Notes: generated from the sequence alone by a model not told the origin. A DNA stretch of 64,000 nt from Psychromonas sp. L1A2 (GCF_009828855.1 NZ_WUAG01000002.1:1116001-1180000); one strand, 5' to 3'. Numbered from the stretch's first letter, positions 8,256 to 18,287 are shown. Program-made: numbers and translations.

Positions 8256-9926
8256 ATGCAGGAAGCAATACCAACACAAAGCCAACTTAGATGGCAATCA
8301 TTACGCCCTTTTAATGTCATCATACTATGCTCTTTTGTTTTCTTTTTCCTAATTGGAATAGGTCAAAGCTATACTATATTCGACACTTCACCAACGTTTA
8401 TCATGCCATTTTTTATTCCCGTCATCATTCTATTACTCAGTATAGCGAACCTAATTGGTGTCATCTTAAAAAAGGACAAAATAGCACAAATATTAATGCC
8501 AATTAATTGCTTATCAATTACCTTTTTTGTAACAATAAATAGCCACTTTCAAGAACATCTATACGTCACTAGCTTCTTATACTTAGTCTTATTACTGCCT
8601 CTTTTTTATTCTTACTTATTTGCTTACAGCACAACACATTTAGCCACCAACAATATATTTTTGGTCGTCTGCTATATAGTTGCAGTCATTGTTGGTACTA
8701 CAGATGCCCTCGCTTTTTTATTCAATAGCACGTTTTTAATAACAATGTGTTACCTCACCATTTTTACGCAATTACGCAGCAATAAAAAAGCAAATAAACA
8801 GCCAGTAGAAATAAGAAATGAACAACCCAATATAATTAATCAAAAAACTGGAGATTATTTAAAACGTATTATCCACGATATAAGGCAGCCATTGAGTAGC
8901 TTGTCTCTATACGGTCATTTATTAGAAAATAAACTAACCGGTACGCCTCAATTACAATTAGCCAAGAATATTAAACTGGCATCAGAAGAGTTGGATAGGT
9001 GGCTATCTAGCTTACTAGATTTAGCTCGTATGGATAGTGATACCACCGTTCCCCAAATAAGTGAATTTACGTTAGCATCAACATTGTTGCCTTCGATCAA
9101 AAAATACCAATTTCAAGCATTTGAACTCGGTATTCAGATTATTACTCGCTTACCAAATTTAACTATTAAAACCGATAAACGACTGTTTATAGAGATAATA
9201 GAAACCTTACTAAATAATGCAATTATCCACGGTAGCCAGAAAAAAGGGACACAAATATTATTAAGTGTTCGTCATTATCAAGGCAAAGCATTAATTCAAG
9301 TTTGGAACCAAGGAGCAAAAATTGAAACTTCTCTTTTAGGTAATTTATTTGATGAAATATCGTTAGCAGATAACCCTTTGCATAATAAAAGTAAAGGTAT
9401 TGGTTTAGGCTTACCCATTGCACAACGTAAAGCGATATTATGCGATACAAAAATTGAAGTCATCAGCAATCAACGCGGGAGTCGTTTTAGCTTCGCAGTG
9501 AACATTGCCGAAAACACTAACAAACCTATAAATTTAAATAAGCTTTCTAACCATTCTATTGACTACAAAATCCTGTTAATCGATGATGATCAAGGGATCC
9601 TACATGCCTTAAGTATGCTACTTGAAAATTGGGGATATACGGTAGAATGTGCCGATACCGCTGAAGAGGGCTTAGAAAAATACTACTTAAATAATTATGA
9701 TTTAGTAATATCTGATTATCGTCTACCAAACCAAAAGACTGGACTCGATGTCATTAAAAAAATTAAAGAGCAAGATGATATACCAGCAGTATTATTAACA
9801 GGCGAAGCTGACCCTGGTAAATTAAAAGAAGTACAAACAACAGGTAAAGAAATAAACTATAAAATTCTTAATAAACCAGTGAAGCCTGCCTCATTGAGGT
9901 TTTTACTAAAGCAATTATTAAAGTAG
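8256..9926 (+). CDS. hybrid sensor histidine kinase (membrane)
   Basis: A 556-residue kinase with five or six hydrophobic segments in the first 170 residues, a short cytoplasmic linker, a HisKA domain with the phospho-histidine in IIHDIRQPLSS (residue 207), an HATPase domain (N box TLLNNAIIHGS, G box SKGIGLGLPIAQ) and a C-terminal receiver with the acceptor aspartate in ISDYRLP (residue 487). It should autophosphorylate at the membrane and pass phosphate internally. The ATG at 8256 is preferred over GTG at 8238 because AGAG lies 6-7 bases upstream. It is convergent with a NarL-type regulator, the likely partner. No separate periplasmic ligand domain is seen, so sensing is probably within the membrane. 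Confidence 0.88.
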   Translation: MQEAIPTQSQLRWQSLRPFNVIILCSFVFFFLIGIGQSYTIFDTSPTFIMPFFIPVIILLLSIANLIGVILKKDKIAQILMPINCLSITFFVTINSHFQEHLYVTSFLYLVLLLPLFYSYLFAYSTTHLATNNIFLVVCYIVAVIVGTTDALAFLFNSTFLITMCYLTIFTQLRSNKKANKQPVEIRNEQPNIINQKTGDYLKRIIHDIRQPLSSLSLYGHLLENKLTGTPQLQLAKNIKLASEELDRWLSSLLDLARMDSDTTVPQISEFTLASTLLPSIKKYQFQAFELGIQIITRLPNLTIKTDKRLFIEIIETLLNNAIIHGSQKKGTQILLSVRHYQGKALIQVWNQGAKIETSLLGNLFDEISLADNPLHNKSKGIGLGLPIAQRKAILCDTKIEVISNQRGSRFSFAVNIAENTNKPINLNKLSNHSIDYKILLIDDDQGILHALSMLLENWGYTVECADTAEEGLEKYYLNNYDLVISDYRLPNQKTGLDVIKKIKEQDDIPAVLLTGEADPGKLKEVQTTGKEINYKILNKPVKPASLRFLLKQLLK

Positions 9927-9970
9927 TCATTATCTATTGTTAAGACATTCGTTATTAATAATTTTTGAGG

Positions 9971-10020
9971 AAAAACACTCATTAAATATATTATATTAAA
10001 ACATATAATTAATAAGTGTT
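9971..10020. terminator. bidirectional terminator between kinase and regulator
   Basis: A long AT-rich inverted repeat: AACACTCATTAAATATAT on the left and ATATAATTAATAAGTGTT on the right, with about 18 paired bases and two mismatches. A-rich and T-rich flanks serve both converging genes. Confidence 0.7.
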
Positions 10021-10064
10021 TACTGAATAAATCTATTAGTAACCGGGGTGAAAATTGCGGTTAA

Positions 10065-10703
10065 TTAAACTTTAAGTAGGCCAATTGATAATGCTTTTTC
10101 AACGGCTTTTAATCGGCTCGAAGAACCTGATACTTCTAATGCCGTATATAAACCTTTCTGATGGAATTTAACAGTATCTTTCGAAATACATAGTTCATCA
10201 GCAATTTCTCGGTTCTTTTTCCCTGCATAGATTAATTGTAGAATTTGTATCTGCCTTTCTGACAAATGAAAAGATTTTTTATTCTGTTCTTCCAACGAAG
10301 CAATGCTTTCAATTTCTAATCGGATATTTTCAGGTACAAAAATTTCACCTGTAAAAACTGTTTGTAAAGCATTTAGCATATCTGTAGGCGCATAAGATTT
10401 TGGAATAAAACCCATTGCACCTTTTTGTAAAGCATAATGGACATCCAAATAATCTTCGCAGGCAGACAAAACCACTACTGGAGAAGCAATCTCAGCTTCT
10501 GTTAATGCTTCAATTATTGCTAACCCATTCATTTCTGGCATATATAAATCCATCAAAATCAGATCTGGCTGAATATTTTTTATTTCTGCCAATGCTTTAA
10601 TTGGGTTATCAAACGTTGTCACCACGTTATTTTCATTTTCTAAGGTTAATTTTAGGCCATATAAGAATAACTGGTGATCATCAATAATCACTATTTTGTT
10701 CAT
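10065..10703 (-). CDS. NarL/FixJ-family response regulator
   Basis: A 212-residue regulator. The N-terminal receiver has the acidic pocket IIDDHQ (D8, D9) and the phosphorylation site in LILMDLYMPEMNG (D52). The C-terminal LuxR-type helix-turn-helix is in LSERQIQILQLIYAGKKNRE and IADELCISKDTVKFH. The start at 10703 is preferred over 10733 because AAAGGG lies 8 bases upstream and the family begins with MNKIVIIDDH-like sequence. It faces the hybrid kinase and shares its terminator, so the two probably form one signalling pair, although the kinase's own receiver implies a phosphorelay or a competing sink. Target genes are unknown. Confidence 0.9.
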   Translation of the reverse strand: MNKIVIIDDHQLFLYGLKLTLENENNVVTTFDNPIKALAEIKNIQPDLILMDLYMPEMNGLAIIEALTEAEIASPVVVLSACEDYLDVHYALQKGAMGFIPKSYAPTDMLNALQTVFTGEIFVPENIRLEIESIASLEEQNKKSFHLSERQIQILQLIYAGKKNREIADELCISKDTVKFHQKGLYTALEVSGSSSRLKAVEKALSIGLLKV

Positions 10704-11078
10704 CGAAATACCCTTTTCGTAACAAGCCGTCATTTTTAATGATAATACTAATCTTATTCAAGACTTACTTCATCATACTGGGTTAAAACAAACTATTTAT
10801 TAAAATTTTATAAAATAAAACAATCCCTTAAGTAAATTAAGGTAATTGATATATAAAAATAGCTTCTAATATAAAAATTATTACCAACGCTATTTTACGG
10901 TATACGAATACAAAAAAGAGTTTCGTTGAAGCAGAATTGTCTATAGAGCAGCAATTATAAGTAAGGTTTTTGAACTTACACACACTAACTAGAATACTTA
11001 CCCAACGGCTATATTAATTTATTAATTCCCTGTATTCTTGCCCCCCTATCTATCTACCCCAATAAAAAAGAGAAAATC
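10704..11078. other. intergenic spacer upstream of prmA
   Basis: A 375-base AT-rich spacer carrying the divergent promoters for the response regulator and prmA. A C-rich stretch, TTGCCCCCCTA, lies at 11038-11048, just before prmA. I saw no conserved operator or gene. Confidence 0.5.
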
Positions 11079-11963
11079 ATGCCTTGGATCCAGCTTAAAT
11101 TAAATGCAAATAACATAAATGCAGAAGAAATTGGCGAATTACTAATGGATAATGGAGCTCTATCGGCAACCTTCACTGATTCGCAAGACACGCCTATTTT
11201 TGAACCTATGCCAGGAGAAACTCGTTTATGGGGCGATACGGACGTCACGGGGCTGTACGAAGCAGAAACAGACATGTTACCGGTAATCGCATTATTAAAA
11301 ACCAGTGAATTACTATCTGAAGACTTTGCTTTTAAAATAGAACAATTAGAAGATAAAGACTGGGTTCGCGAATGGATGGATAATTTCCATCCAATGAAAT
11401 TTGGTGAACGCCTATGGATTTGTCCAAGTTGGAAACCAGTCCCAGATGAGAATGCAGTTAATGTCATGTTAGATCCAGGCCTTGCTTTTGGTACAGGCAC
11501 TCACCCAACAACAGCACTTTGTTTAGCTTGGTTAGATGCACAAGATCTACAAGATAAAGTGGTCATCGATTTTGGTTGTGGCTCAGGTATATTAGCCATT
11601 GCTGCGCTTAAATTAGGTGCAAAACGTGTTATCGGTATTGATATTGACCCACAAGCGATTACTGCTAGTCGTGATAATGCACAACGAAATAATGTATCAG
11701 ACCAGCTTGAACTGTACTTACCTGAAGATGCCCCAAAAGATATTATTGCAGATGTTGTCGTTGCTAATATATTGGCGGGTCCATTACGTGAACTATCAAC
11801 GAGTATTGAATGCTTAGTTAAAGCTAATGGTAAATTAGCGTTATCAGGCATTTTAGAGCAACAAGCCGATGAATTACTGACTGTCTACGGTCAATGGTTT
11901 GATATGGATACTGCAAAAATCAAAGATGAATGGGCGCGTTTATCGGGAATTAAGCACGCTTAA
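11079..11963 (+). CDS. prmA: ribosomal protein L11 methyltransferase
   Basis: A 294-residue SAM-dependent enzyme that trimethylates several amino groups of ribosomal protein L11. The N-terminal L11-recognition domain begins [11 protein letters not shown]. The Rossmann methyltransferase domain shows [15 protein letters not shown], the glycine-rich SAM loop [20 protein letters not shown] and the [10 protein letters not shown] catalytic-loop motif (NPPY-like position). Length equals that of E. coli PrmA (293). An unusually AT-rich loop of 23 bases with flanking AACTGAG/CTCAGTT arms follows at 11977-12002, before dusB. Confidence 0.97.
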   Translation: MPWIQLKLNANNINAEEIGELLMDNGALSATFTDSQDTPIFEPMPGETRLWGDTDVTGLYEAETDMLPVIALLKTSELLSEDFAFKIEQLEDKDWVREWMDNFHPMKFGERLWICPSWKPVPDENAVNVMLDPGLAFGTGTHPTTALCLAWLDAQDLQDKVVIDFGCGSGILAIAALKLGAKRVIGIDIDPQAITASRDNAQRNNVSDQLELYLPEDAPKDIIADVVVANILAGPLRELSTSIECLVKANGKLALSGILEQQADELLTVYGQWFDMDTAKIKDEWARLSGIKHA

Positions 11964-12100
11964 AATGATTATAAATAACTGAGAACAAAGTGTTGCTCAG
12001 TTTGCAAGCAAAATAATTTCGAAATGGTTAATTATTAACCTTTATTCTGATTGAAAAAATGCGTAGACTACGCCGCCTTAACTTAGAGAACGCTTAGAAT

Positions 12101-13063
12101 ATGCGCATTGGAAAGTATCAATTAGACAATAATCTTATTTTAGCGCCGATGGCAGGTGTTACCGATCGTCCATTCAGAGAACTTTGCCGTAAGCAAGGTG
12201 CTGGATTGGCAGTTTCAGAGATGCTGTCATCGAATCCTCGTGTTTGGAATAGCACTAAATCTAAGTTACGAATGGACTACCATGATGAATCAGGTATTCG
12301 TTCTGTACAAATTGCTGGCGCAGAACCGCTAGCAATGGCCAACGCTGCACGATTGACCGTACAGCTAGGTGCTCAGATCGTTGATATTAATATGGGTTGT
12401 CCCGCCAAAAAGGTGAATAAGAAGAAAGCAGGCTCGGCATTACTTCCGCACCCTGAATTAGTGAGAGCTATTTTAGAAAGTGTAGTTGATGCAGTTGATG
12501 TGCCTGTCACTTTGAAAATCCGTACTGGCTGGGATCCGGAAAATAGAAATGGATTAGAGATTGCACAGATCGCTGAACAATCTGGTATCCAAGCACTATC
12601 AGTGCATGGTCGTACACGTCAATGCCTGTTTAAAGGTGAAGCCGAGTACGACACAATAAAAACAATTAAAGAAAGTATATCAATCCCTGTGATTGCAAAT
12701 GGTGATATTACTTCAGTTGAAAAAGCCAAGTATGTGCTGGATCATACAGGAGCGGATGCCATCATGATTGGACGAGGCGCACAAGGTGCGCCTTGGATAT
12801 TCAATGAAATTAACCATTACTTAAACACCGGGCAATATGCTCAGCGTTTAGCACAAATGGAAATTACAGAAATACTGTTAAACCATGTACAAGCTTTACA
12901 TGGTTTTTATGGTGATGTAATGGGCCCTCGAATCGCTAGGAAGCACGTCGGGTGGTATTTACAGGAGCAAGACAGGTTAGGTAATTTTAAGCGAAAATTT
13001 AATGCCATAGAAAGCTCTAGCGAGCAACTAAATGCATTAGAAACTTATTTAAATCAATTGTAA
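12101..13063 (+). CDS. dusB: tRNA-dihydrouridine synthase B
   Basis: A 320-residue flavoprotein (E. coli 321) that reduces uridine 17 in the tRNA D-loop using NADPH. Motifs: [15 protein letters not shown] for FMN binding, [19 protein letters not shown] with the catalytic cysteine in GCP, VHGRTR, and VIANGDITS followed by [12 protein letters not shown] for the phosphate. It is 18 bases upstream of fis; dusB-fis is the classic operon in enterobacteria and vibrios, in which dusB translation helps fis expression. Confidence 0.97.
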   Translation: MRIGKYQLDNNLILAPMAGVTDRPFRELCRKQGAGLAVSEMLSSNPRVWNSTKSKLRMDYHDESGIRSVQIAGAEPLAMANAARLTVQLGAQIVDINMGCPAKKVNKKKAGSALLPHPELVRAILESVVDAVDVPVTLKIRTGWDPENRNGLEIAQIAEQSGIQALSVHGRTRQCLFKGEAEYDTIKTIKESISIPVIANGDITSVEKAKYVLDHTGADAIMIGRGAQGAPWIFNEINHYLNTGQYAQRLAQMEITEILLNHVQALHGFYGDVMGPRIARKHVGWYLQEQDRLGNFKRKFNAIESSSEQLNALETYLNQL

Positions 13064-13081
13064 TTAAAAGAGTTAATACCC

Positions 13082-13381
13082 ATGTTTGAACAAAATATTT
13101 CTCAAGAAGCACTGACAACAACGACTAGTATTCCAGCTACAGGGCAAATAACTCAACGTCCACTACGTGACTCAGTACGTCAAGCTGTATCTGGTTATGT
13201 GGCAAAATTGAACGGTCAAGATACCACTGAATTATATGAATTAGTATTGGCGGAAGTTGAAGCACCGATGCTAGATATTATTATGCAGTACACTCGTGGT
13301 AATCAAACACGTGCAGCAACCATGTTAGGTATTAACCGTGGCACATTACGCAAAAAATTAAAAAAATACGGCATGGGCTAA
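13082..13381 (+). CDS. fis: DNA-binding protein Fis
   Basis: A 99-residue nucleoid protein (E. coli 98). The C-terminal helix-turn-helix is nearly identical to the family ([20 protein letters not shown], then KKYG). The N-terminal beta-hairpin region is more variable, as usual. Fis bends DNA, activates stable-RNA promoters and shapes supercoiling in early exponential growth. It is the second gene of the dusB-fis operon and is followed by a strong terminator. Confidence 0.97.
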   Translation: MFEQNISQEALTTTTSIPATGQITQRPLRDSVRQAVSGYVAKLNGQDTTELYELVLAEVEAPMLDIIMQYTRGNQTRAATMLGINRGTLRKKLKKYGMG

Positions 13382-13402
13382 GCCCTACCCTATTTAGATC
13401 CT

Positions 13403-13431
13403 AAAAAAGCGACTCAATGAGTCGCTTTTTT
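13403..13431 (+). terminator. intrinsic terminator of dusB-fis
   Basis: AAAAAAGCGACTC, loop aat, GAGTCGCTTTTTTT. The perfect GC-containing stem is flanked by A and T tracts, so it can act in both directions. Confidence 0.95.
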
Positions 13432-13693
13432 TATACCTTCATTTTATATAAACAACCAAGTCATTATGCGAATATCACTTTTGTTATCAATAGAAAGGGT
13501 GAAACGTTCCGGCTTTCATTACACTCGATATATTGCCTCAAGATTAAAAGCCCTTAAGTCTGTAGTTTCCCTCTAAAATTCAATTTAACTGCCATTATCT
13601 TTTGATAAATAAAAGAAATAATTAAATATCTAAAGACAGTTATTAAATTAGCCTATAATCTTAGCTTCTTTTAAAGGTACAAATAGGACGACT

Positions 13694-14272
13694 ATGCTAT
13701 CTCTTTCCATCAATGATCAACTTACAAACTTACAGGCTTGGCAACAAAGCGTATTTTGTATGGCATTAGCTGAGCAAAATATCACTCACTTTAAAATGTT
13801 CAGTCAAGCAATTGAAAGTGAACATGATGTTATAGCAGACAATATCTTACAGCTTTTTTGGGAAAAGCTGACGGTAAAAGGCGCAAAAATTAACTTTACT
13901 ATCCAAGAAGAAAATTTTGATGCGATTATTCCAGAGACTAGCGATCATGAATTTTATGGTGTTTACCCTGCTGTAGATTATTGTGTTATTACCAATTGTA
14001 TTTTTAATTCCTTCACAAGTAAGTCTAAAGAAGAAGCATTAAATGCAAGTCAAACTAGCTTTGCAACGATTGCTAGTTTTATAGAATTACAGACAGATGA
14101 AGAAATTGATGAAACAACCTTAGTGGAAGAACCGTTATTTATTGAGCAGTTAGAAGTACAAAAAACAATCTTAAAAATGCTAGATAATGAGCGTACCCCT
14201 GACCTCATCAAGTCAATTCGTACTTACATACGATCACTTGAAAGTACTAATATTGGCATATCAACATCATAG
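13694..14272 (+). CDS. yjaG: YjaG family protein (DUF416)
   Basis: A 192-residue DUF416 protein recognised by its length, by the motif WQQSVFCMALAEQNITHF near the N-terminus, by the YPAVDYCVI segment in the middle, and by its position immediately before hupA, the same order as in E. coli and vibrios. Its biochemical function is unknown. The protein is acidic and predicted soluble, with no signal peptide. A poorly conserved acidic tail (ELQTDEEIDETTLVEEP) follows the core. Confidence 0.9.
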   Translation: MLSLSINDQLTNLQAWQQSVFCMALAEQNITHFKMFSQAIESEHDVIADNILQLFWEKLTVKGAKINFTIQEENFDAIIPETSDHEFYGVYPAVDYCVITNCIFNSFTSKSKEEALNASQTSFATIASFIELQTDEEIDETTLVEEPLFIEQLEVQKTILKMLDNERTPDLIKSIRTYIRSLESTNIGISTS

Positions 14273-14442
14273 AATCAGCCTTTAAATGTTATAATTTTGT
14301 GATTTTTGGCACAATAAAGTAAATAAATTGCTACTTTCTTCATTTTTAAGCGGATTATGCTTTACTTGCTAGGAATGAATGCAATACATTAATTAAGTGT
14401 TTAAATTCTTATGCATTTTTTTATACTAACGGAAGTCAAATA

Positions 14443-14718
14443 ATGAACAAAACTCAACTTGTAGCAGACATCGCAGAAAAAGCTGACCTAACTAAAGTAC
14501 AAGCTAAAGCAGCTCTAGAGCAAATTTTAGCTAGCGTGACTGACAGTCTAAAAGATGGCGAACCAGTTCAACTAATCGGCTTTGGTACATTCAAAGTAAA
14601 TCATCGTGCAGCACGTACAGGTCGTAACCCACAAACAGGTGCAGACATTCAAATTAAAGCAGCTAACGTTCCTGCTTTTGTTGCTGGTAAAGCTCTTAAA
14701 GAATCTGTAAACAAATAA
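14443..14718 (+). CDS. hupA: DNA-binding protein HU-alpha type
   Basis: A 91-residue HU protein (family 90). It has the N-terminal helical dimer core ([20 protein letters not shown]), the conserved GFGTFKV turn and the DNA-binding arm [17 protein letters not shown] ending in [15 protein letters not shown] bends and compacts DNA. Location after yjaG suggests the HupA rather than the HupB paralogue. It has its own 170-base upstream region and a strong terminator. Confidence 0.96.
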   Translation: MNKTQLVADIAEKADLTKVQAKAALEQILASVTDSLKDGEPVQLIGFGTFKVNHRAARTGRNPQTGADIQIKAANVPAFVAGKALKESVNK

Positions 14719-14763
14719 TACTATTTGTTTCATGTAATCTTATAACTTTTAAAAAGTTAGTTT

Positions 14764-14787
14764 AAGCCCTCTTCTGAGGGCTTTTTA
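14764..14787 (+). terminator. intrinsic terminator of hupA
   Basis: AAGCCCTC, loop ttct, GAGGGCTT, then T residues: a perfect 8-bp GC-rich stem. Confidence 0.95.
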
Positions 14788-14984
14788 TATACTCACTTTT
14801 AGTTTTAATCATTAACCTTAATGATTGGTATTAAGTCATATTTTAACGACCCCTTTCTAATATACCTTCAGTCAATTTTCTATAAAAACTACGCTCATAT
14901 AATATTCATTGCTTCGATAATGTGATCTAATAGAAATTAAGCAATTAACATTTGAATGGTTATCAGCTTATTATCTAACGTAAT

Positions 14985-15191
14985 ACCAATTATATTAAAT
15001 AAATGTTCTATATTTTGCGATGGGAAAAAGCTTAGTTTAAAGCGTAAGTTAAGACCTTTTGAAGATTAACTTCGTTACTCTTCTGTTGGAGAATTAACTA
15101 AAAGAAGATAATGCTTTAATGGTTGCTCCCTTTACGTAACTTACAACAAAGAAACAAGTTATTTTAACCAGTAAAATAGAACAGTTAATAA
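14985..15191 (-). repeat. diverged copy of the 159-bp TACCAA element
   Basis: It starts TACCAATTATATTAAATAAA and ends near AACAGTTAATAATA. Read on the minus strand its second half (GTTAAAATAACTTGTTTCTT and GTAAAGGGAGCAACCA) matches the copy at 16327-16485. An extra ~45 bases in the middle, around GAAGATTAACTTCGTTACTC, make it about 200 bp. It abuts the next copy directly. Confidence 0.55.
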
Positions 15192-15350
15192 TACCAATGG
15201 AATTAAATAAGTAATCAAAGATTACGCAGGAAAAATTAACACTAATAAGGCGTGAGTTGTAGGGGATAGTTGTTCTCACTTCAAAACTCACAACGCAGTT
15301 AGGGGTGATTTTAACCAGCAAGAATGATCACCTTATTAATCCTTTTGGTA
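15192..15350 (+). repeat. 159-bp TACCAA element, copy B
   Basis: Begins TACCAATGGAATTAAATAAG and ends CTTATTAATCCTTTTGGTA. The two ends are imperfect inverted repeats of about 26 bases, and inner arms (GCGTGAGTT and AACTCACAACGC) are also complementary, so the single strand can fold into one long hairpin. By hand count it differs from the copy at 47697-47855 at 10 of 159 positions with no length change. No real coding sequence is present inside. Confidence 0.8.
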
Positions 15351-15419
15351 TAAGTATGATTGGTATGACATGTAGAAATTAAACGTTTCAATTTACCCAC
15401 GATCCAACAAGGAAAAATC

Positions 15420-16169
15420 ATGCGCCAAAAAGTAAAATTCACTAATGGTACTCATATGCTCAGTGGTTTATTAGAAACTCCTGAATCTGACATTGTATGT
15501 TACGCACTATTTGCCCACTGTTTCACATGCGGTAAAGACGTTGCAGCTGCAACACGCATTAGCAGAGCATTAACCGCGAAGGGCATTGCTGTGTTGCGTT
15601 TTGACTTTACAGGCTTAGGTAACAGCGATGGTGACTTTGCAAATACTAACTTTTCTTCAAATATTCAAGACTTAAACGCTGCTGCAGATTTTCTTCGTCA
15701 AGAATATAACGCACCAAAATTACTTATCGGACATAGTTTAGGGGGGGCAGCAGTATTAGCCGTGGCAGCTAAAGTTCCTGAATCTAAGGCAGTGGTAACA
15801 ATTGGTTCTCCATCTGATGCTGCTCACGTTGCACATAACTTTTCAGCTCATATTGATGATATTAATGAAAAGGGAGAAGCTGAAGTTAGCTTAGCAGGGC
15901 GGAAATTTACAATACAAAAACAATTCTTAGAAGATATTAATCGCTACGATACGAGTCATATTAGAACATTAAAAAAAGCATTATTAGTTATGCACTCACC
16001 TATTGATAGTATTGTTAATATTTCCGAAGCTGAAAAAATCTATCAAGCAGCCGTTCACCCTAAAAGCTTTGTCAGTTTAGATAAGTCAGATCACCTATTA
16101 ACTGACAAAAAAGATTCTGAATATGCTGCAGAAGTTATTGCGGCATGGGTAAGCAGATATATAAGTTAA
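15420..16169 (+). CDS. alpha/beta hydrolase, stand-alone
   Basis: A 249-residue alpha/beta-hydrolase. The nucleophile elbow GHSLGG lies at about residues 104-109; the oxyanion segment [10 protein letters not shown] is near residue 30; the acid is probably in MHSPIDSIV and the histidine in SLDKSDHLL. The sequence closely resembles the hydrolase half of hydrolase-OsmC fusion proteins common in proteobacteria, but the C-terminal OsmC peroxidase domain is absent: the gene ends cleanly after AAWVSRYIS. Substrate is unknown. A hairpin (ACGGAAAG...CTTTCCGT, 16197-16226) follows. Confidence 0.85.
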   Translation: MRQKVKFTNGTHMLSGLLETPESDIVCYALFAHCFTCGKDVAAATRISRALTAKGIAVLRFDFTGLGNSDGDFANTNFSSNIQDLNAAADFLRQEYNAPKLLIGHSLGGAAVLAVAAKVPESKAVVTIGSPSDAAHVAHNFSAHIDDINEKGEAEVSLAGRKFTIQKQFLEDINRYDTSHIRTLKKALLVMHSPIDSIVNISEAEKIYQAAVHPKSFVSLDKSDHLLTDKKDSEYAAEVIAAWVSRYIS

Positions 16170-16326
16170 CAATTAATTATATTCAGGGTCTTTAATACGG
16201 AAAGCTGAACTATTTTAACTTTCCGTTATTCATTAACTTAATCCAAGAATCAATAAATTTATTCACTCCTCAAAAATAAATAACCTTATCTTCCGCCTCA
16301 AAGCTAAACAACTTAGATAATAATCA

Positions 16327-16485
16327 TACCAACCACACTAATTAAGTTATCTATTTTACTTGTTAAAATAACTTATTTCTTCGTTGTAAATTTCGTAAAG
16401 GGAACAACCATTTAGCTAAATTTTCGCCTTGAACTAAGTCATTTTTCCTGCGCAAAATTGAGATTACTTATTTAATGTAATCGGC
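16327..16485 (-). repeat. 159-bp TACCAA element, diverged copy D
   Basis: On the plus strand it begins TACCAACCACACTAATTAAG and ends TTATTTAATGTAATCGGCA. Read on the minus strand it lines up end to end with the copy at 15192-15350, sharing ATTAAATAAGTAATC, GCGCAGGAAAAAT and CAAGGCG-like blocks. It occupies most of the spacer before the glutamate-synthase-like gene. Confidence 0.55.
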
Positions 16486-16646
16486 ATCACTATTCAACGA
16501 CATTAATCTACAAATTCTTTTTATTTATTCATTTTTGATGTAGCGGATGAAATTTACCCTCGATTTTTTAGGTCTCTTAATTAACAAAGATTTTTAAAAT
16601 ACTTACTATACTCAATGTATACATACAAAAATAAGGACATTACATT

Positions 16647-18230
16647 ATGACAATGCGACAAGCTTTCGTCAGATTTACTTTTATATCCCTCATTCTAATT
16701 ATTGGGTTATCCATGATCTCTCTTAATTGGTTATGGACATTAATTATCTTAATTCCTGTGATCATGATTGGATCATATGACATGCTTCAAAACAAACAAT
16801 CTATTCGTCGCTTATACCCTATATTCGGCAGATTTAGATACCTATTAGAATCTGTTAGACCAGAGATACAGCAATATTTTGTAGAATCAGATACAAGCGG
16901 CGCGCCTATTCCAAGAGAATTTAGATCGTTAATTTATCAACGTGCAAAAGGAGACCGAGATACACGCCCTTTTGGCACCATTTTCGATACAAACCGTGCA
17001 GGATATGAGTGGGTAAACCATTCAATGCAACCTAAACACCCAACAGACTTAGACCCTAAAGTTAAATTTGGTGGTCCTGACTGTCTTAAGCCGTATATGG
17101 CATCACCCTTAAACATTTCAGCAATGAGTTACGGCGCATTAAGTAAAAACGCAATTATGGCCCTGAATAAAGGCGCTAAGATTGGTGGTTTTTCCCATAA
17201 TACTGGTGAAGGAAGTATGAGTCCGTATCATTTAGAACATGGCGGCGATATCGTATGGCAGATTGGTACTGGTTATTTTGGATGTCGGGATGATATGGGG
17301 AACTTTAACCCTGAAACATTTAAAAAGAATGCATCTAATGACGTTGTTAAAATGATAGAAATAAAAATGTCACAAGGTGCAAAACCAGGTCATGGTGGTA
17401 TTTTACCTGCGGCAAAATTAACAGAAGAAATAGCAGCCATTCGTCACGTACCAATGGGACAAGATGTGGTTTCACCTCCTGCTCATAGTGCATTTTCAAC
17501 ACCGATAGAATTATTACATTTTGTCAAACAATTACGTGATTTATCAGGTGGCAAACCTGTTGGCTTCAAACTTTGTATAGGCCGACATGATGAATTCTTA
17601 GCGATTTGTAAAGCCATGATAGAAACCAATATCTACCCAGACTTTATTACTGTTGATGGCGGAGAAGGTGGAACAGGTGCAGCACCCACTGAAATGACTA
17701 ACTCTGTAGGAACGCCTATTCGTGATGCGTTAATTTTTGTAAACAATACTCTAATCGGTTTTGGATTAAGAGATCATATACGCATCATTGCTTCTGGGAA
17801 AATGTTTACCGCATTTCATATATTAAGAGCAATCGCTTTAGGCGCAGATACAGTTAATTCAGCACGAGGCATGATGTTATCTTTAGGTTGTATTCAAGCT
17901 CGAACTTGTAATACGGACAACTGCCCAACAGGCATTGCAACACAAAACCCTTCTCGTAATAAAGCGATTGTTGTAACAAACAAAGCACAGCGTGTGGCTA
18001 ACTTCCATCGAGAAACAGTTGCCAACTTAGTTGAGCTAGTAGCAGCAACAGGACTTAATGGTATTCATGAACTAAAACCTAAACATATCAATCGTCGAAT
18101 ACAGGGAACGGATGTTCAAAATTACGCTCAGCTTTATCCAACCATAGCAGAGAACGCGTTGTTAGATGAGACCACGATACCTGAAAGCTGGCGTTATGAT
18201 ATGCAAGAAGCTAACGCAGCATCTTGGTAG
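16647..18230 (+). CDS. FMN-binding glutamate synthase family protein
   Basis: A 527-residue protein with two N-terminal membrane segments (residues ~8-50) followed by the FMN-binding barrel of the glutamate synthase large subunit. Typical motifs are SAMSYGALSKNAIMALNKGA, GEGSMSPYHLEHGGD, KPGHGGILPAAK, VDGGEGGTGAAPTEM and the cysteine motif CIQARTCNTDNCPTGIAT that holds the iron-sulphur cluster. The glutaminase domain of GltB is missing, so ammonia from glutamine is not its source. Physiological role is unproven; this membrane-anchored family is widespread and usually unlinked to gltBD. AAGGA sits before the start. A terminator separates it from the next gene. Confidence 0.88.
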   Translation: MTMRQAFVRFTFISLILIIGLSMISLNWLWTLIILIPVIMIGSYDMLQNKQSIRRLYPIFGRFRYLLESVRPEIQQYFVESDTSGAPIPREFRSLIYQRAKGDRDTRPFGTIFDTNRAGYEWVNHSMQPKHPTDLDPKVKFGGPDCLKPYMASPLNISAMSYGALSKNAIMALNKGAKIGGFSHNTGEGSMSPYHLEHGGDIVWQIGTGYFGCRDDMGNFNPETFKKNASNDVVKMIEIKMSQGAKPGHGGILPAAKLTEEIAAIRHVPMGQDVVSPPAHSAFSTPIELLHFVKQLRDLSGGKPVGFKLCIGRHDEFLAICKAMIETNIYPDFITVDGGEGGTGAAPTEMTNSVGTPIRDALIFVNNTLIGFGLRDHIRIIASGKMFTAFHILRAIALGADTVNSARGMMLSLGCIQARTCNTDNCPTGIATQNPSRNKAIVVTNKAQRVANFHRETVANLVELVAATGLNGIHELKPKHINRRIQGTDVQNYAQLYPTIAENALLDETTIPESWRYDMQEANAASW

Positions 18231-18260
18231 TTATTAACATTAGTTCTAGTTTACATATAA

Positions 18261-18287
18261 AGAGAGCTTAACAGCTCTCTCTTTTTT
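18261..18287 (+). terminator. intrinsic terminator of the FMN protein gene
   Basis: AGAGAGCT, loop taac, AGCTCTCT, followed by CTTTTTT: a perfect stem with a T run. Confidence 0.9.

Noticed and set aside
15094-15321. 75-codon minus-strand ORF
   Set aside because: It spans the boundary of two repeat elements, and the related copy at 47697 does not preserve a matching gene context; it is a by-product of the repeat.
16197-16226. Strong terminator after the hydrolase gene
   Set aside because: The 8-bp stem has a 14-base loop and no T run; it is mentioned only as a hairpin in the hydrolase entry.
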